The translations under genes were made by a program, and so were the position numbers. Below, one piece after another: positions 10,060 to 23,348 of a stretch of DNA of 64,000 bases. The stretch is from positions 124,001 to 188,000 of the forward strand of contig VXIS01000009.1 in assembly GCA_008704415.1 (NCBI GenBank), read 5' to 3'. The stretch is from Sphaerosporella brunnea. Its lineage: Eukaryota > Ascomycota > Pezizomycetes > Pezizales > Pyronemataceae. How positions within the stretch are numbered: position 1 is the stretch's first letter; every line of letters starts with the position of its first letter. The notes below the pieces were generated by a model. The model was not told the DNA's origin and made no database searches. It saw only the letters and a program-made list of their open reading frames with translations.

Positions 10060-13000
10060 TTGTCACCACGATGGCTGTGTTCGATGATAAGGTGGGTGAC
10101 TATGGTTATGATGTGGCCCCCCTCCTGACTTCCGTCGAGGATACCTATACCTCCTGAACCGCGCCAGGAAATGAGGCAATTGGCAGCTGCGAAGAGAACA
10201 GGACTCCGGACGCACTCTCCTCCTCTGCAGTGTCATCGTTTGAATTTGTCATGGTCTGAATTGTGTGGGCATGGCCAGAGTTCTCATTTCGAGCGTCTCT
10301 GGTTGAAGCTAAGACGTCTTCATCCACAATGGATCAAACGATCTTCCAAAACGGCCGAAACCTGTGATGCCCAGTGTTCCAGCTGTCGCTGCTATCCGGA
10401 ACGCGCTTTCACAAACCGTCCGTGACCCACCGGCTGGGAGTGCAGGCCACCCGCCGCTGATCTCGTGGAGTGGTGCGCTACGTTTCCTCTTCCTTTGACT
10501 TCGCCAGCGTGGTTCCCTGCGAAGTTGACTGTTGGCGGCGTAACCACAGATATGCGTCATCTGCGAGGTGTAGAAAAGTCCAAATCCATGATGACCGGTT
10601 CAGATGACTCCGCTGCTTCAGAGAAGGCCGTTGTCTGGCGCCTCGCGTGGGTGGTGGGGACATGTTGTACCTCACGCTCGCTCGCTGCCCTTCGCTCAAG
10701 CTCGCGGTGTTGTCGTTGACGGACGCCTGAGTCTTTCAGTCCATCAACTTCCGACATGTTGTTGAACGTGACGAAGATTCTGCGTGGTTAGGTAGTAGGC
10801 TGCCTCGTCCTTGCTAGTGTAGGTTGTCGTCGTTTGATATGGGGGTCGATGTTCTAGGCATGGCCAGATCGTCATCTCAAGGATCTCCAGTGGAGGTCGT
10901 CGTCGCTTTCTATACGATTCGATAAACGTTCAGAAGGAGTCGGCGAAGCTTTAAATCATTCGCATTCCCATTAGCCTTTGTATTCCTGATAGTGACGTGG
11001 ACAGCCAAACCTGGTGCCTGCTGTTTCCTGTTGAGCTTGTTGATGTGACGCCTATTTGTCAACACGTTTTCACGTGCTGCGCGACAGCGTGCCACGCTCG
11101 TACTATGGGAGGTTGAAAGGTCAGCGACGGGGTTGGGGGTTCTCCTCCGTGTATCTGAAAAACGGAGACGAGAGGTGATACGCACAGTGTGGTCAGTATC
11201 CAGCCCGCCCCGCCCGGCTGGCTGCGTCGGAATTTGTCGAGCTGATCAAAAAGCCCAGGTGGCTGTTTGGCTGCATCTCGACGGGCCGGCTTTTGGGCTG
11301 GCTGCAAATGCAACAAGAATTCACCAACTTGGATTCAAGGAGCGGTGGCCAGATGGTGATTTGAGATGGGCTCGGGGTTGCTGCCACACGAACCTGCGAA
11401 GCTTGACAGTCCTCAAAGCTTGCACTCCATCGGACTGCGATTGAATGGCCATAGGCGGGTAGGCAGACATTGCAACGTAGGAGTCACAGCCGAAGAACAA
11501 TGGCCCGGGTACCTTTCATTGCAGCTTCACTGGCGATCACTCATGAGGAACACAGCCGCCACTTGAAAAAGGAAATCTGGTCATTGAAGCGCCGGATGTG
11601 TCGAGTCACTCGTGTATGCAAACGCCTATTCCGGTCTTATTGATGCCCGTGACATCAGCCGGCCGGATCGAAACGCCGGCCGGCTCAGCCCAGTTTGTTT
11701 GTGCCGGCTACTGACAACACTGGATACGCACGGGGTCCAACACACAGGAGTGGGAACAGATGTATTCGCGATACTGACTCACTGTGTACCGTAGATCTCA
11801 GTTCGGAATCGTGTTCTATCTGGCATACGATCAATCCAAACAATTGACTTCCCCCTGTGCGCTCAATATAGGAGATTGGCTGCAACGCAGAGTCTCCATA
11901 TTAGCTGGAACGTTCACAGCCAGGGGAAAAAAAGAAACCCTTGTAATGTTGGCCTTGCAGAATGTAACCAAGGGCGCGCGAGGCCCCGGCATCATACGTA
12001 CGGCTGCTTGGTGCAGTGGACGATGCCATCTGACTCTCCGACATTACTTGTTTCGGACAACGTCATTTTGGGGTGGCGTGGCGACAATGTTCGTGATGTT
12101 GATCACCCCGGCCCGTGAAGAACACTGGCTATCCATCACCAGCTCGAGCCTGGCGCGAGCCGGCCCTGCAAAACTACAGTTTAAAGTAGACATTGTGCTC
12201 GGGAAGCGGAAAATCACTTTAGATCTGATTGCGTGCGCAGTCGAAACAGCCGGGGATCAAGTGGATGAAGCTCCAGGTGGTGTCGGCGGGGGATAGCTGG
12301 CGGTGCGACGCCCGGGGATACAACCACCGGCAGGCTCAGGAATCGGCTCCACGGTAGTTGCCCTCCACTTACATCAGTCACAGGCACTCCGGACCCCAGA
12401 ACTATATGTTGCAGTACGCGTATGTGTTCTGAGCTCACCGCCGACGGGCAGCTGGTATGCACTGTGGAAGCGGCTGTGGATCGAGAATGGCGGCTACATT
12501 ACACGCCACAATGAGCTGCACCACCGGCAGGCGTTTCGATGACGTGTTCAACACGGAGCTGTGCACTCTCCACGTGACCTGCCATTGTTCAACCAGATTC
12601 TCCACGTATAGGAACCATACGCTGACTGCTGCGAGCAAGGAACTGCCGCAGGAACAGCTGAAATGGGTGGCGGTTCGGCAGACGGGGTATCGCTCGTAGC
12701 GAGCTTCACCGCGCACGTCCTTGCTAAAATTGTCAGAACAGTGGAAGGTATTTCAACCTTCCCAGGCCGCTCTGTGGGTGATTTCACCGATAACATGACC
12801 CGTTCGAAAACAGCAACCATAGTATCTCCGGCAATGGATTCAGCACGCCCTCTGGCCCAACGTCGTGCGCGTACATGTAGCGAGATAGCAGGACTGTCGG
12901 TGCGGAGCAGGTTTCAGCGATATTGGACCGCAGCAAGCACCATGAGGGCGGCAGTAGCTTCAGCGCTATCAGGCTCTCTAAGCTGGATGGCCATTCTCGG

Positions 13001-14869
13001 GTTAAGTTGCATCCGGTTGAAGGTGTTTTTGCATTGAGCAGGAGCGCGACGATCGCAAGGCGGGTGCTGGGCCATTTAGGTAGGACAGCAAGTCCACGGT
13101 GGACTGAATGTCGTATTGAGGCCTGTCCTGGGTATTTTCAGCGCTTCTGAGACCACCATACTAGCAAAACGCTGTCAAATCTCGGAAAGGTAAATGTAGA
13201 GGAAGGTGTCGGCCTACCGGAGGACATGTGACTCCTATATCTACCGACCGCGGCAAACAGCTCCGTACCACCCGGGGGCCTAAGGTGTCAAAACGGCCGC
13301 AGTTCAACGTGGTGTGGAAGCCGGAAGCGATGCAGAAGGAAGTCATTTTGCCAATATATCTGCCAGTTCAACAGGTGCATATACACTGTCATTCACCCTG
13401 GTCCGCAGCCGCTGCGTGGTTACATCCAGCTCCAACGATAGGCAGGTGAAGGCAGTGGGACGGTGGGAGGGCGTGGTGCAGGAGAATCAGATTTCGGTTA
13501 TACCACCACCTATTTAACCCAGAAAGCACAGTGGTAGCGTCGATGTGTTTAGCTCACTCCGCAGAACGACGGCTGCCAGGTGAAACAGCGGCCGGTTACA
13601 TGCAGTGCGGGGCGTGCAGGTAGCGGTGGGAGCGGCGGTAGCGGCGGTGGCAGTAGGAGGAGTATTCTCAGGAGGCCTAGGCCGTGTAGTCCCAGGTCAA
13701 ATTGCGGCTAGTTAATGTCATGGTGACGGCGCGTGCCGATTCATCTTGACAGGTGGATAGGAGCGGGTACTGGTCCTGGAAGCGGCGATCCGATTTGGAT
13801 CCACACCAACAGGCATCGTGGCGGCTGCAATGCATTCAGTTTGAGAACCATTCCCGGGGAAACTGGCGGCCGGGAGGACGTTTCGGTGTAGCTGAAACGG
13901 GATTGTCGCGAGATATCAACCAGCCAGCGCAACAATGGCGGCGTTGCAAACAGCGTATCCATAACCCGTAAGCTGGGTAATACCCGACAGTTGAATATAT
14001 TATGCTTGCCGTCAGTCGTTGGCTGCTTTGTGGAGATGCACCAGAGCAGCATGCCTACGGAGATGGTTCAATGTTTTTCAGGCTCAACATGTCGTACCCG
14101 TGCACGGCGTAGTCTTGAGAACATACCGTAAATGTTGAGTCATCGCATAGGGTATTAACCGTCTAGTCGATTCTCCGCCGCGGGCAGGGAAAAAACGTAC
14201 AGTACTTAAACAACCAGAAGAAAGAGAAGCAACCATACAAAAGACCGAAAAAAACCATCCACATTGAAACCTGAATCACGCGTCTGCAAAGGTTGTCCCT
14301 AGCCCGGCAGAAACGGGTCCCGAGGCTGAGCTTTGGGAGGTCTAAGCCAGTCAGCCCTCGGCCCAGCCCTGTAGCCCAGTGCCGGGCTGAACTACTCCCA
14401 GCCTCGCCCGTGGACAGAGCTACAGGGATATGGTCCAGGCGGTCGTGGTGGGTGGGGAAGAACAAAGCAGTGAGGATGCAAAGGCGAGGGGCGGTGCTGG
14501 CGATCTGGAGGACCCTCAAGGAGTTGATCAGACGGGCCCTTTTTATAGGGGCCAGGCCAAGAGCCTTTTCGTCGACTCGGCCTCCAAGCTGCCAGCACTA
14601 TCCCCGCTCGTCACTCGCCCCCAGGGGCTCAAGACCTGTGCTGCTCCGTCCTACTAGCTCGCAGTCTAACTGCCCTTGGATTCACAAGATGACGCAAGTT
14701 CGGCTATATATCTACGAGTTCTACACTCACTCACGAGCGAGTCGACGGCGGCAACATTGAGAACGTACAGGAGGGGTTCTCCCAGGTTCAACGGCCGGCA
14801 GGTAATGGAGGCCGGCTGTACTCGGCCCCGTAGGTGTAGATCTCGGCCAGTTCGATGCCAGTAGGCCTG
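10060..14869. other. Gene-poor stretch with old repeats
   Basis: No frame here shows a motif or intron structure. Around 11,200-11,310 and 14,300-14,400 there are clusters of GGGCTGG/CCAGCCC motifs like those in the 33,486-33,800 element, so these are probably eroded hAT-like pieces. From 12.9 kb a diverged short repeat appears (consensus roughly AGCACCAYRAYGGCGGCA; for example 12,936-12,970 and 13,925-13,955), recurring to about 20.1 kb. Confidence 0.5.
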
Positions 14870-14877
14870 GTGCGGTG

Positions 14878-15864
14878 CAGTGTTCCTCACGGGCTGGGGC
14901 GGGCTGCCAGTCGGCCTGGACGCTCTACCAAAGTCCAGTCCACTCCACTCTTTCTGGTGGGCTGCGATGACACAGTCCGGGATTTCCAGCGGACTGGACG
15001 GCCTGGTCCAAATTTCCGTGGACTGGGTCGATCTGCTGTCCAGACTTATGTAATATGCCGTGAGCCGGAGTGCGAGCGGTGCGCGTCGAACATGCCCCGG
15101 AGAAAAAAAATTCTCTATCTTTGGCATCGCCGTCTTCCGCTGTTGCAAAACAACCGCCGTCGAACATCCTGAACTCACCACTAAAAGCCACCTCCGAATG
15201 TTGTCAACACACATCTCATTCGCGACTGGGCCCTGAGACCCTGAACGAAAACTCTGACGGCAAGTCACTCACAACGTGCCAGATTGGACCCTGAGTACAA
15301 ACTCCGATTCTCTTGCCATGACAGCCGCTTCCGTCATCGTGATGTCCTCCGGCTCTCTCACAGCGACGAGATAGGCCAGAGCTCGCAGAATTACCCCGAC
15401 ATACAAAGCGAGGTTTCCTCCCAGTTATCCTCGCTTGAGCAGCGCAAAAATCACCCTTGACGACCATCGTTGCCAGCTGAGTGACGAAGATGTCAATGGC
15501 TTGGAGTGCCTGAAAAGTTGGCACCGGGATGGGTTTATTAGCGCGAGACATGCTGAGATTACAGAGCTTGAGGACATGCTAAATGCGCTCTGTATCCCGC
15601 AACCTTATGAGGGCGAGGCATAAAGGACTTTTGGAGGGTGCGGAGAACCCAGTTTGGTTGATGGGTGCGCTTTGTATATAAAATGCTTATGTAATACATT
15701 ACTCCGCTAGAAGTATCCAGTCGACTGGATCGCCTGCAGGCCGTCCAGTCCTTACCCCTCCAAGGACTGATTGGTCCAGGGCAGACTCTCGGACTGGACT
15801 GCATGATGTGTTCCAGGTCCGGTCCGCGCTCAAGACTGGTCGGACTGGACTGTGAGGAACACTG
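14878..15864 (+). mobile_element. hAT deletion derivative, 987 bp, with perfect 8-bp TSD
   Basis: The termini are CAGTGTTCCTCAC (14,878-14,890) and its exact reverse complement GTGAGGAACACTG (15,852-15,864). The element is flanked on both sides by GTGCGGTG (14,870-14,877 and 15,865-15,872), a perfect 8-bp duplication as made by hAT transposases. CAGTG termini are usual for hAT. The subterminal parts are packed with GGACTGG/CCAGTCC motifs, likely transposase binding sites. Inside, a C-terminal piece of a hAT transposase survives (15,435-15,623), so this is an internally deleted derivative of an autonomous element. The perfect target duplication suggests it is one of the youngest insertions in the window. 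Confidence 0.9.
15435..15623 (+). pseudogene. hAT transposase C-terminal fragment inside the 14.9-kb element
   Basis: The frame reads LSDEDVNGLECLKSWHRDGF and ends MLNALC plus nine residues before TAA. L-x-x-x-V-x-x-L-x-C-L-K-S-W is the usual end of a hAT transposase. It is in the right place, near the right terminus and in the left-to-right orientation, to be the 3' end of the element's own transposase. The rest of the gene, including the RNase H-fold catalytic core, is missing. Confidence 0.7.
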
Positions 15865-16814
15865 GTGCGGTGGCAACAGATTCAGGCCTATCACCGCTAC
15901 CCCGCCGGGGAGCCGGTGTTCGTGAGGCTGCAGGCTGGCGGAGGATATTTTTCAGTCATATCTGACGCAGAAACTTCCGCAAGCACCACAACGGCGGCAA
16001 TCGATTTTCCGGATTTACACTGTTTGCGCTTCAACTTCCACGCCATCTGAGGGTGGTTGGCTGGCATTGATGAGAGGAGGCGTAGGTAGTAGCGCTGCAT
16101 GCCTACCGAGATGACTGAGCTTAGCTCCCCGGAATGTCAAACTGTGGCGAGGAATAGGCAGATGTAGATTTCAATACCAGCCACCAGCGACGGCGGCAAT
16201 CAATGTTGACCCGTGTCTGGTATGTGGCAAACGAGGTGTCCGAGTGGCTAGCGTCGTCGAGGGAACATCTGGTAGGGTGCGCACATACCACTCAGAGTGG
16301 TGGGAAGAGATTTTGGCCGTTACCAGATCAATACCGGCAGATGGATTCAGCGCGTACAGTAGGTAGTCTTAGGAAGCTTACACGTTGAGCCGCGGGCAGG
16401 TCCAGCTAGTCAGACATCAGGAGAGGCAGAGGCAGCGACTTTCGGTATATCTCAACCAGTTGAACACTGCAAAGCATGGCGAGAGCGGCAATACATTCAG
16501 CGGCCACCCGGCTACCGGTGACCAGGTCCAGCTGGTCAAGCAGTGATTATTCTGTGCAGATGTCAGCCACCACGCACGCCGACGGTCGCAATAGATTTCT
16601 GACTTTAGGACGCCTATGATTGCGACTGCAACTGCAAAAAACGGCCTGGGACAGCCAGGCAGCTACCAGTAGAACGGGTGCAGGAGGAATAGCGTCAGCG
16701 GTCTGAGAAAGCCTGGGAACCGGAGCCCCAGTTTATTAGAATTTAATCACGGCGTGCCGAGTCTGGCCTGAGCAGGGGGGACGGGAGATGTCTTGTATGG
16801 AGCAGTGTCAGGTC

Positions 16815-16955
16815 ACGGCCGGCTAGACATCTCCCTTGCCGTATTCGTACGGCCATATCGACAGCCCCATCAATCCAAGGATGCTGCAATGTAAGGGATC
16901 TGCAGCTGTGAACGCATCAGCATGTAAACGGCCAAATATCGCAGCGGACATTGCA
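16815..16955. repeat. Direct repeat, copy 1
   Basis: It shares CGGCCGGCT followed by ATCTCCCTTGCCG, then GGCCATAT, GGATCTGCAGCTGTG and GGCCAAATATCG with 17,083-17,245, in the same order and strand about 268 bp away. This is a diverged local tandem duplication of unknown origin. Confidence 0.7.
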
Positions 16956-17082
16956 GCACACAGATGCAGTGTGTGGACCCTTGAGTAAAAAAACTCTAGA
17001 TTCAGTCCATCATATATGCCAGTTGTGCGAGGACCATCTGGACATGGCAAGGGAGATGGCTCGGCGGTTGGCGTTTGGGATT

Positions 17083-17245
17083 ACGGCCGGCTGTATATCT
17101 CCCTTGCCGCGTTTGAAGGGCCATATCCCAAGCACCAGTAAACAAACAATACTGGAAGGCGATGGGTCTGCGGCTGTGGGCAGAACGGCACACAGACACA
17201 GCCACTATGGCCAAATTTCGGAGGAGTGGACATTGCCATACATTC
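17083..17245. repeat. Direct repeat, copy 2
   Basis: Second copy of the unit at 16,815: CGGCCGGCTGTATATCTCCC, then GGCCATATCCC, GGGTCTGCGGCTGTG and GGCCAAATTTCGG. No target duplication or terminal inverted repeat was found around either copy. Confidence 0.7.
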
Positions 17246-18146
17246 CCGCAGTGGGCGGTCCTATTGCTACGCAAAGATACATTCAGATTCTTCCAGCAGC
17301 CAGCAATCACTGTTCCAAATCTGATCATTCGGGACGCCATGAAAGCCACGCTGGAAGCCCTACAGCGAATAATACTGACAAGCACATGTGGAAACTTCGA
17401 GTTGCTTGTTGCTGTCGCGCTGCCTCGCGCGACCCCCTTAACACCCAGTACTAACCTCTACCTTCCACCGCCACATCATGACCAGCAGAGCTGTGGAACA
17501 CGAATTAATGGATGCACCGCCTCCGGATCAGCATGCTGCTTAGCTCTCGGGGGAACTACGGTAGACTCACTGAATGCTCGCTGCTATCTCCCAATTTCAG
17601 CCGCAACTGTGCTGGCTAAGAGACCTTCCTCCCAAGCTGGAATTCGTACTCCCAAAAAGCGAAACAGCCTCTTGTAGTCCACAAGTAGCGCTTGTGTGTT
17701 GATCGAAAGCTAGTTGGGGCAGGATGATTAGCGTCCCAGGAATGTGAACGGTTAAGCAAGGAGAATACGGGGGTGATTGACAGGAGAGACGAGATTCCGG
17801 TCCCGGATAGGTAGCGGGAATCACTCCTGGACAGTCAGAGCGATGGGGACCCTGAGGAACTGTAGCCAGTGATCATACCGTTGACATTCTTAGATACGTT
17901 GAATACTATTGCCTAGAATTAACAGAGTCCACCAGCTGAAGGCGTGGTAAAGCGTAACAGCTCGCGCTCACCCAAAGCGCGCACGCGATCCCGAGCCTGT
18001 GCATCCACGAGACACGCCAGCTCGAGCTGCCCTTGAAGGATTGGTTCGTGCTGGCTTGTGTCCATCACCAAAGGTTCACAGGATATTCTCGAGCTACTCG
18101 GCTTGGGCCAGTGGTTTTCACCGTTGCCCCGCCGACGCCTACCTAG

Positions 18147-18818
18147 CTAGCCATCACAAAAGGCCAGAGCAAAAGTGCGGCCGGCTTGGTTTATGTTCAT
18201 GATCTTCCGGGCTTTGATAGATGAAGAGTTGGCCATGTACCCCACAAACGAATTGTTGGCATAACCCCGCACAGCGGTGATGCAGGGAGTGTCGTACGGC
18301 ACTACACTATCGTATGGCAGCAGGTTTTTTGCCGGTCCCAGTTCGCACAAATGCCTCTTCGCGTGGTGTATAATTACCACTATGGCTGCTCCCCAGCAAA
18401 TGGTACTTTGCGAACAGGCTACCGGGCGACTGCGAATGTGAGCCAGCATCTGCTCCACCTTGTGTGCACAGCTCACGATCTCCACGTGCCTGCGGCTATC
18501 AAACGTTGCTAGCCTGGCTGCGGATATGCATTGTTAGCCATCGACAGGGAGAGGGTTGGACACACTTTTTTTGCGGGATGTAAACACGCTAGCGGGCACA
18601 GCAATTGTCGCTGAGCGTGAAACGGAGGCAGCGGGGGGCAGTTCGAACCTATCTGGCCATTCGCGTTTCATGGGTTGCTCTGCCACAAAATCAACATTGA
18701 TGAAGCAGCCTCCGTTCCGATGGATACAGAGCTGTCTTCCAAAAGGGCCTCTCCTGCACCACGGCCATTGCCGCAATCGGCTGACAACGCTGACAATGTG
18801 CACGTGTGTCTGGAGCAC
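18147..18818 (-). pseudogene. Possible unidentified coding relic
   Basis: Two frames in the same phase, separated by one TAA (18,534-18,536), read more like protein than their neighbours: HRNGGCFINVDFVAEQPMK in the first, and VEQMLAHIRSRPVACSQST followed by YDTPCITAVRGYANNSFVG in the second. I recognise no family. The TAA between them and the absence of flanking structure argue for a dead fragment or for chance. Confidence 0.3.
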
Positions 18819-20869
18819 AAGCGGATACGGCGGTTGTGCGGATGAGAAAGACTACCACGACCCACCCGCATCCATGTTCTTCGCTGTCTGCGCGGCAGGG
18901 GATGACGAACCACATTTGCCCACCAACGCTGGCGCTCATTCAAAAGCGGCTGTCGCACCAGCACGAAGGTCCAGCATGCCGGTCGAGCATCCCGTCATGA
19001 TCGTGTCGGTAAGGGTTTTTGTGGTGAGGTCGACGAGTATTACATCCGGGATAGGGAGTAGGGGTAAGAACAGAGTGACCGCTACAGCCTAGGAGGGCCG
19101 CTCCCATGTCCGACAGCCGGCGCCTGATGAAATTGGAAGTGCTGTGAATCACTGCGCGTGTCGGTGTGTGTATCTACCTCGCAGCGTCGTCGGATAGTAG
19201 TCACCGGCCCAAAAGATGTTCACTGAAAAACGGTGTGAATCACTCCAACGGCGTCTTCTACAGCGCCAACTAGGCATGTTCATTTACGGTGACAATGTGC
19301 CACGCTCAGCTGTAGTGCAACACTCGGTATATTACAATCAAACTATCCAGGCCGTCATTTCTATCTCTCAACATAGGAACTGTGCAGTGTGTTTCGCGCT
19401 ATGGCTTCGCTCGGTTAGTAGGCGTGTTTCAATGCCCAAATCACAGTCTTTTGCGCTCGCAGGTGGTTCCCAAAACAGAGTCTGTCTCTTATGCTGATCA
19501 AGAGAATCACCGCTCTTAACGCCGTGCATCACACACCAGACTGCGCAAGCAACACGAACCACTCCCATATTCGCAAGCAGGGTGAAAACACCACAGCTTG
19601 CTCATGACCGCGGCCGCCTAGCACTGGTTGTGAGGTCACAGACTCCGTTGAATAGACTGGTTCCACCACAGCGGGAGGAGCCGGCGGCCATGCGAAAACA
19701 GTCGAACACCAGGAACCCGGCAATGCCAAAGGATTCGATTCCCGGGACGTCTGTTCCCAGTCCAGTTGCAGGTATTGTGGCCAACGACGCGAAGTGTACC
19801 GAGCGTCCTGAGATGACTAAGCTCTGGTGCACGGGAACGGTGTATACGCGCAATGTGCAGAGGTGAGAACACTGCTTGGTACGTCAACCGACGGGTTGAC
19901 AGGATTGCTTCAGTCCGACACCAGCAAGTAGCGCAACATCCATCAACCTGAAATTTCCTGGGCTGGCTGATAGCGGTAAGGAAATGGCGGCCGGGGAGAG
20001 GCACCCAGTGGTGTCCTGGAGGTGGAGATTTCAACGGTTTCCCAATAACTCCGCCACGCATGGCAAGCAAAGCACGGTATTACATTCAGTGTTCGCAGTG
20101 CTGCTGCGCTCAGGTCACCATGCGGACAGGTGCAGGTGGTCAGGCAGCAGGACGGCGAGGGCGGGTGCTTGAGGAGGATATTTCAGGCGGCTGAATACCA
20201 GTGGACACGGCCGCCGCTGCGATAGATTGCAGCTGCGTAGAAGGTGTATGCGCGCTGCTGCCGGGGCAAATGGCGGCCGGTCAAAGATAGTTCCGGGCGA
20301 GCGTGCGGGTGATCTTTGGAGGTACAAACTGGCAGAACATGCGTACCGGGATCGGATGACGCAGCCTCGCTGGCTGGAATGATGTGTACGGGTGCGGCGT
20401 GCAGTGTTCAGAACAAGGAACGGGAGGGGCTGCGTGCAACACCAGCAAATGCGACGATTCAGTGCCGGTGACGGTGACGGCACATTCAACGAGTTCCGTG
20501 AAACGCTGCAGGTGCTGGTGAGCGCGGTTCGGCGGTCGGAACCGAGACGACTCGGCTTGCGGAATGCCCAATGCTGGTGTCTCTACCCGTGCTACGTGTA
20601 TCATTGAGAACAGTCGTAGGTTCGTCAACCTACCGTGCTCCGAATTTGACGTATCTCAGCGCCAGTCCGACAGACATGAGGGACGTCCAGTTTTGGAGTC
20701 GGCTGCGGCGTTGGCTAGTGCAGGGCTCGTTGACTGCATCGTATCTAAATTGGTCGTCGACGTTGACTGTGCGGCATCGTGATCCACAGTTTGTGCATTT
20801 CAAATGGTCTTTTTAAAAAGCGTAAATCCCACCTAGGTGAGCCAGGCAGTGAGCGCAGGAGGGCACGTT

Positions 20870-22013
20870 GCCTTTGTGGGCCTTGCGAGGTGACCTTCCG
20901 CACAGTGGGAGCAGCGTTTCATGCCCAGGCTGCGGCATGTCTCGGCCACGTGGCCCCATGCCTAGCACGATGCGAAGAAGGAATTCGGTGTGGACTTGAC
21001 ATATAGTTCTGGCTTGAGGTGCTGGCCTCCCTGGTACGCGCCCTTTTGATTAGGTTGCGGCCCACTTCTCGGTCCTTGACAGCAAAGGTGTCCGACGAGA
21101 ACCTCTCGGAGATTACTGCAAACTGTTGTTGGACGGTTTGAGGGTTCTTGAAAAATCTGATGGCAAAGGGGATCTCCAGGCGGTTGTTTTACACCCTCAA
21201 GTCCTCCTTGAGGGAGCCGAGCTATCAAGGTACAGCTTCACCGGGACGCTGTGGCCTTTGATTCGCATCCACTCCAGACTGTGTCCGAAGCCGATGATAG
21301 CGGGGTCAATCCCCGTTGCGGCCGATCGAATGAAGTCTTCGCAAACTGACAGCTGGGCGGCCGTCGTGTAGGCGCTAGGCAACGCGGTGACCGATCTGCG
21401 CGGGTCGATTGACACTCCGGTGAGAGGGCAGACACCGTCCTCGCACGTTTAGGGCGCGGTTGACGCTGAGCGCCAGAGCTATTTCGTAATCCTCCACGTC
21501 CGGAAGGCCGCTGCCGTCGCGTTCCAAAATGACACCACGAGTGCCTTGGTGTTTGGCCTTGTCGACTAGCTTCCCAACCCCTGGGTTTCGGCGAGTTTTG
21601 GCCGTCTTTCGGGTGACGGGGGTCTACGAGCCGTCCTGTCTCTTCGTGTCGGCGACCCTGTTTACCACGGCCGCAATGGTACGCTGATTGGAGGCAGGTC
21701 CCAGTGTCCTCGGGGCAAGTGGTGTTGTCCGTGCTTTCTGGGTTGACACTCGCTGCGGAGCCATCAAGGGTTCGCTCCGGAGCGCTTCTTCGTCCGTGTC
21801 AGATCCTGCATTCAGGACGACGGGTGAGTTCTGAGCGCGGGTTCCCTCGTCGTCAGACATCTGTGAAATACCGTCGCAGCGTACTCTGCTATCGCCTTCC
21901 GTGCGGTTATTTTCGGCCGGGCCGTGATGCGACTCTACCGAACATGGGATATCTTCGGCTTGTTCCATGGCGTACGGGGCGCGGACGCGTCCCGCGCCTT
22001 TGTTACGGCGCAA
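20870..22013 (-). pseudogene. Gag-like ORF1 of a LINE retrotransposon, decayed
   Basis: Read on the minus strand from 22,013, an acidic Ser/Thr-rich N-terminal segment (to 21,624) is followed in shifted frames by DVEDYEIALALSVNRAL, then EWMRIKGHSVPVKLYLDSS, then FAIRFFKNPQTVQQQFAVIS and VGRNLIKRAR. It ends with zinc-knuckle sequence: AWGHVAETC (C-x4-H-x4-C type) and CSHCAEGH. This order, a disordered N-terminus, a nucleic-acid-binding middle and tandem CCHC knuckles, fits ORF1 of Tad/Jockey-type LINEs; a gypsy gag is the alternative. Breaks are at least two frameshifts, a TAA at 21,189-21,191, a Cys-to-Phe change in the first knuckle, and a TAG at 20,962-20,964 directly after its second cysteine, where LINE ORF1 proteins usually have glutamine. 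No reverse transcriptase is seen below 20.8 kb. Confidence 0.7.
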
Positions 22014-23110
22014 GGTGAGTTGCTGCCACTGTGACCGCGACCCTCGGAACTAGGGTGGGAGAACTGCATGTCGAGTACCTCGCACGTTGGGTTGTGTACG
22101 AAGGTTTTAATCCTCACTTTAAGAAGTCCAATTGCCAGAAAAATGTGGTTGGCTGAGTTGAACCGACCTGCAACATTCACATCTGCGCACAGTGGACACA
22201 GAGAATCGAAGAGGAGGAGGTAACTGTTGTACAAGCAAACACACGGTCTGTCGAGGTACCGCTGTGCCTAAACCACGGATCCGGAATCAAAATATTCTTT
22301 TGCTGCAAACCGTACCAACCATCATGGCGATTACATAACACGCGAAGCGAAGAGATGTCACAGCAGCCGATCAACAGCATCAAATCGTGGCACCGAGGCT
22401 TGCGGGTTTTGCCGAAGCTGACCAAGAGCGATTTCGCCTGCTGTCTGCATATGTGGAGAGCGACTACTATGTCAACGTGGAGCATGATGCATTCAGATGA
22501 CAGACTCTTTGCGATGCGGACACGGAATGACCCGCAGAAATGAGATGAGCTACCGCATGGTTTCTCGTTCTTGGGTTTGCAATTGGATACTGTTGGGCGC
22601 TAAATGTAGACCTATGATCTTCCCTTTGTTTAAGCTATAAGGACGCTGCTATTGTGAGGTGCGTGCATTGGGAGGTGAGGCGGTGGTCTCTGGTGGGTAA
22701 GGGGCATGAAAAACCTTCGACGCGGTACGCTGGACAATTCGCTATGTTGTGGGGGGTACGGGGCATGAACGCCGTATTTCTAAGCGGTCATACGCGTAGC
22801 AAACAGTGCGACGCTCAAACGCAGCGCTTTTGGCGCTCGTTCTCGACTGTACCTCCGGTGAAAGGAAAACTACGCATACTGCACATTACGACAGCGCAAG
22901 ACCACCACTGAAAAGTGTCAATCGTGAGTTGATGGTAGCGCCACTGCTTATGCGTTTTCTGAGTGCTGCAAAACGAAGCCGAGCATTATACCTAGCCAAA
23001 GCTGGCGGGGAAGGATGAAAATGGATGGGTGCCGGTACAAAATGGATGTGTTGTCGGGCTTGCAGGTGTAATCAGCTACGTTCGAGGATCTTCAGAATTT
23101 CGGCTGAGAT
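22014..23110. other. No supported gene
   Basis: Short overlapping frames only. If the LINE relic at 20.9-22.0 kb had a 5' untranslated region it would lie here, but nothing marks it. Confidence 0.5.
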
Positions 23111-23118
23111 CTCGTGGG

Positions 23119-23348
23119 TGGAGCTGTGCACGGGGCGACGGGTCGGGGCGCGGGCGGCAGGGGCGCGACGAGGTAGCCAGTGGCAGGGCGAGGTGCACCA
23201 GGGCGGGACCCAGCGCACCGGTGCCCGACGGGGTGACCGGGGTTGGCCTGGTCTTCGGGGTGTGACGGGATATCGCGGCCGCAGCGTGTATCTGGACCAT
23301 CGAGGTGGCCGGAGAAGCGAGCGGGGCAACGACCCGTGCACAGCACTA
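23119..23348. mobile_element. TAGTGCTGTGCAC hAT-like MITE, 230 bp
   Basis: The left end is TGGAGCTGTGCACGGGGCG (a variant of the family terminus) and the right end is GACCCGTGCACAGCACTA. Flanks are CTCGTGGG (23,111-23,118) and CTCGTATG (23,349-23,356), 6 of 8 identical, a diverged hAT-type duplication. The inside is GC-rich (GACGGGG, CGGGGTG repeats) and open by composition in several frames; the protein frames here are not genes. Confidence 0.8.

Larger units (their letters stand above)
15873..20860. other. Old repeat block, no firm gene
   Basis: It contains several diverged copies of a short repeat with core GGCGGCAAT (about 15,995; 16,193; 16,490; a related piece near 20,060) often near a TTTCAG or TTTCGG stretch, and the direct repeat pair listed at 16,815/17,083. 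One minus-strand stretch (18,147-18,818) looks weakly protein-like and is listed separately. Other frames are short and overlapping. Confidence 0.45.
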
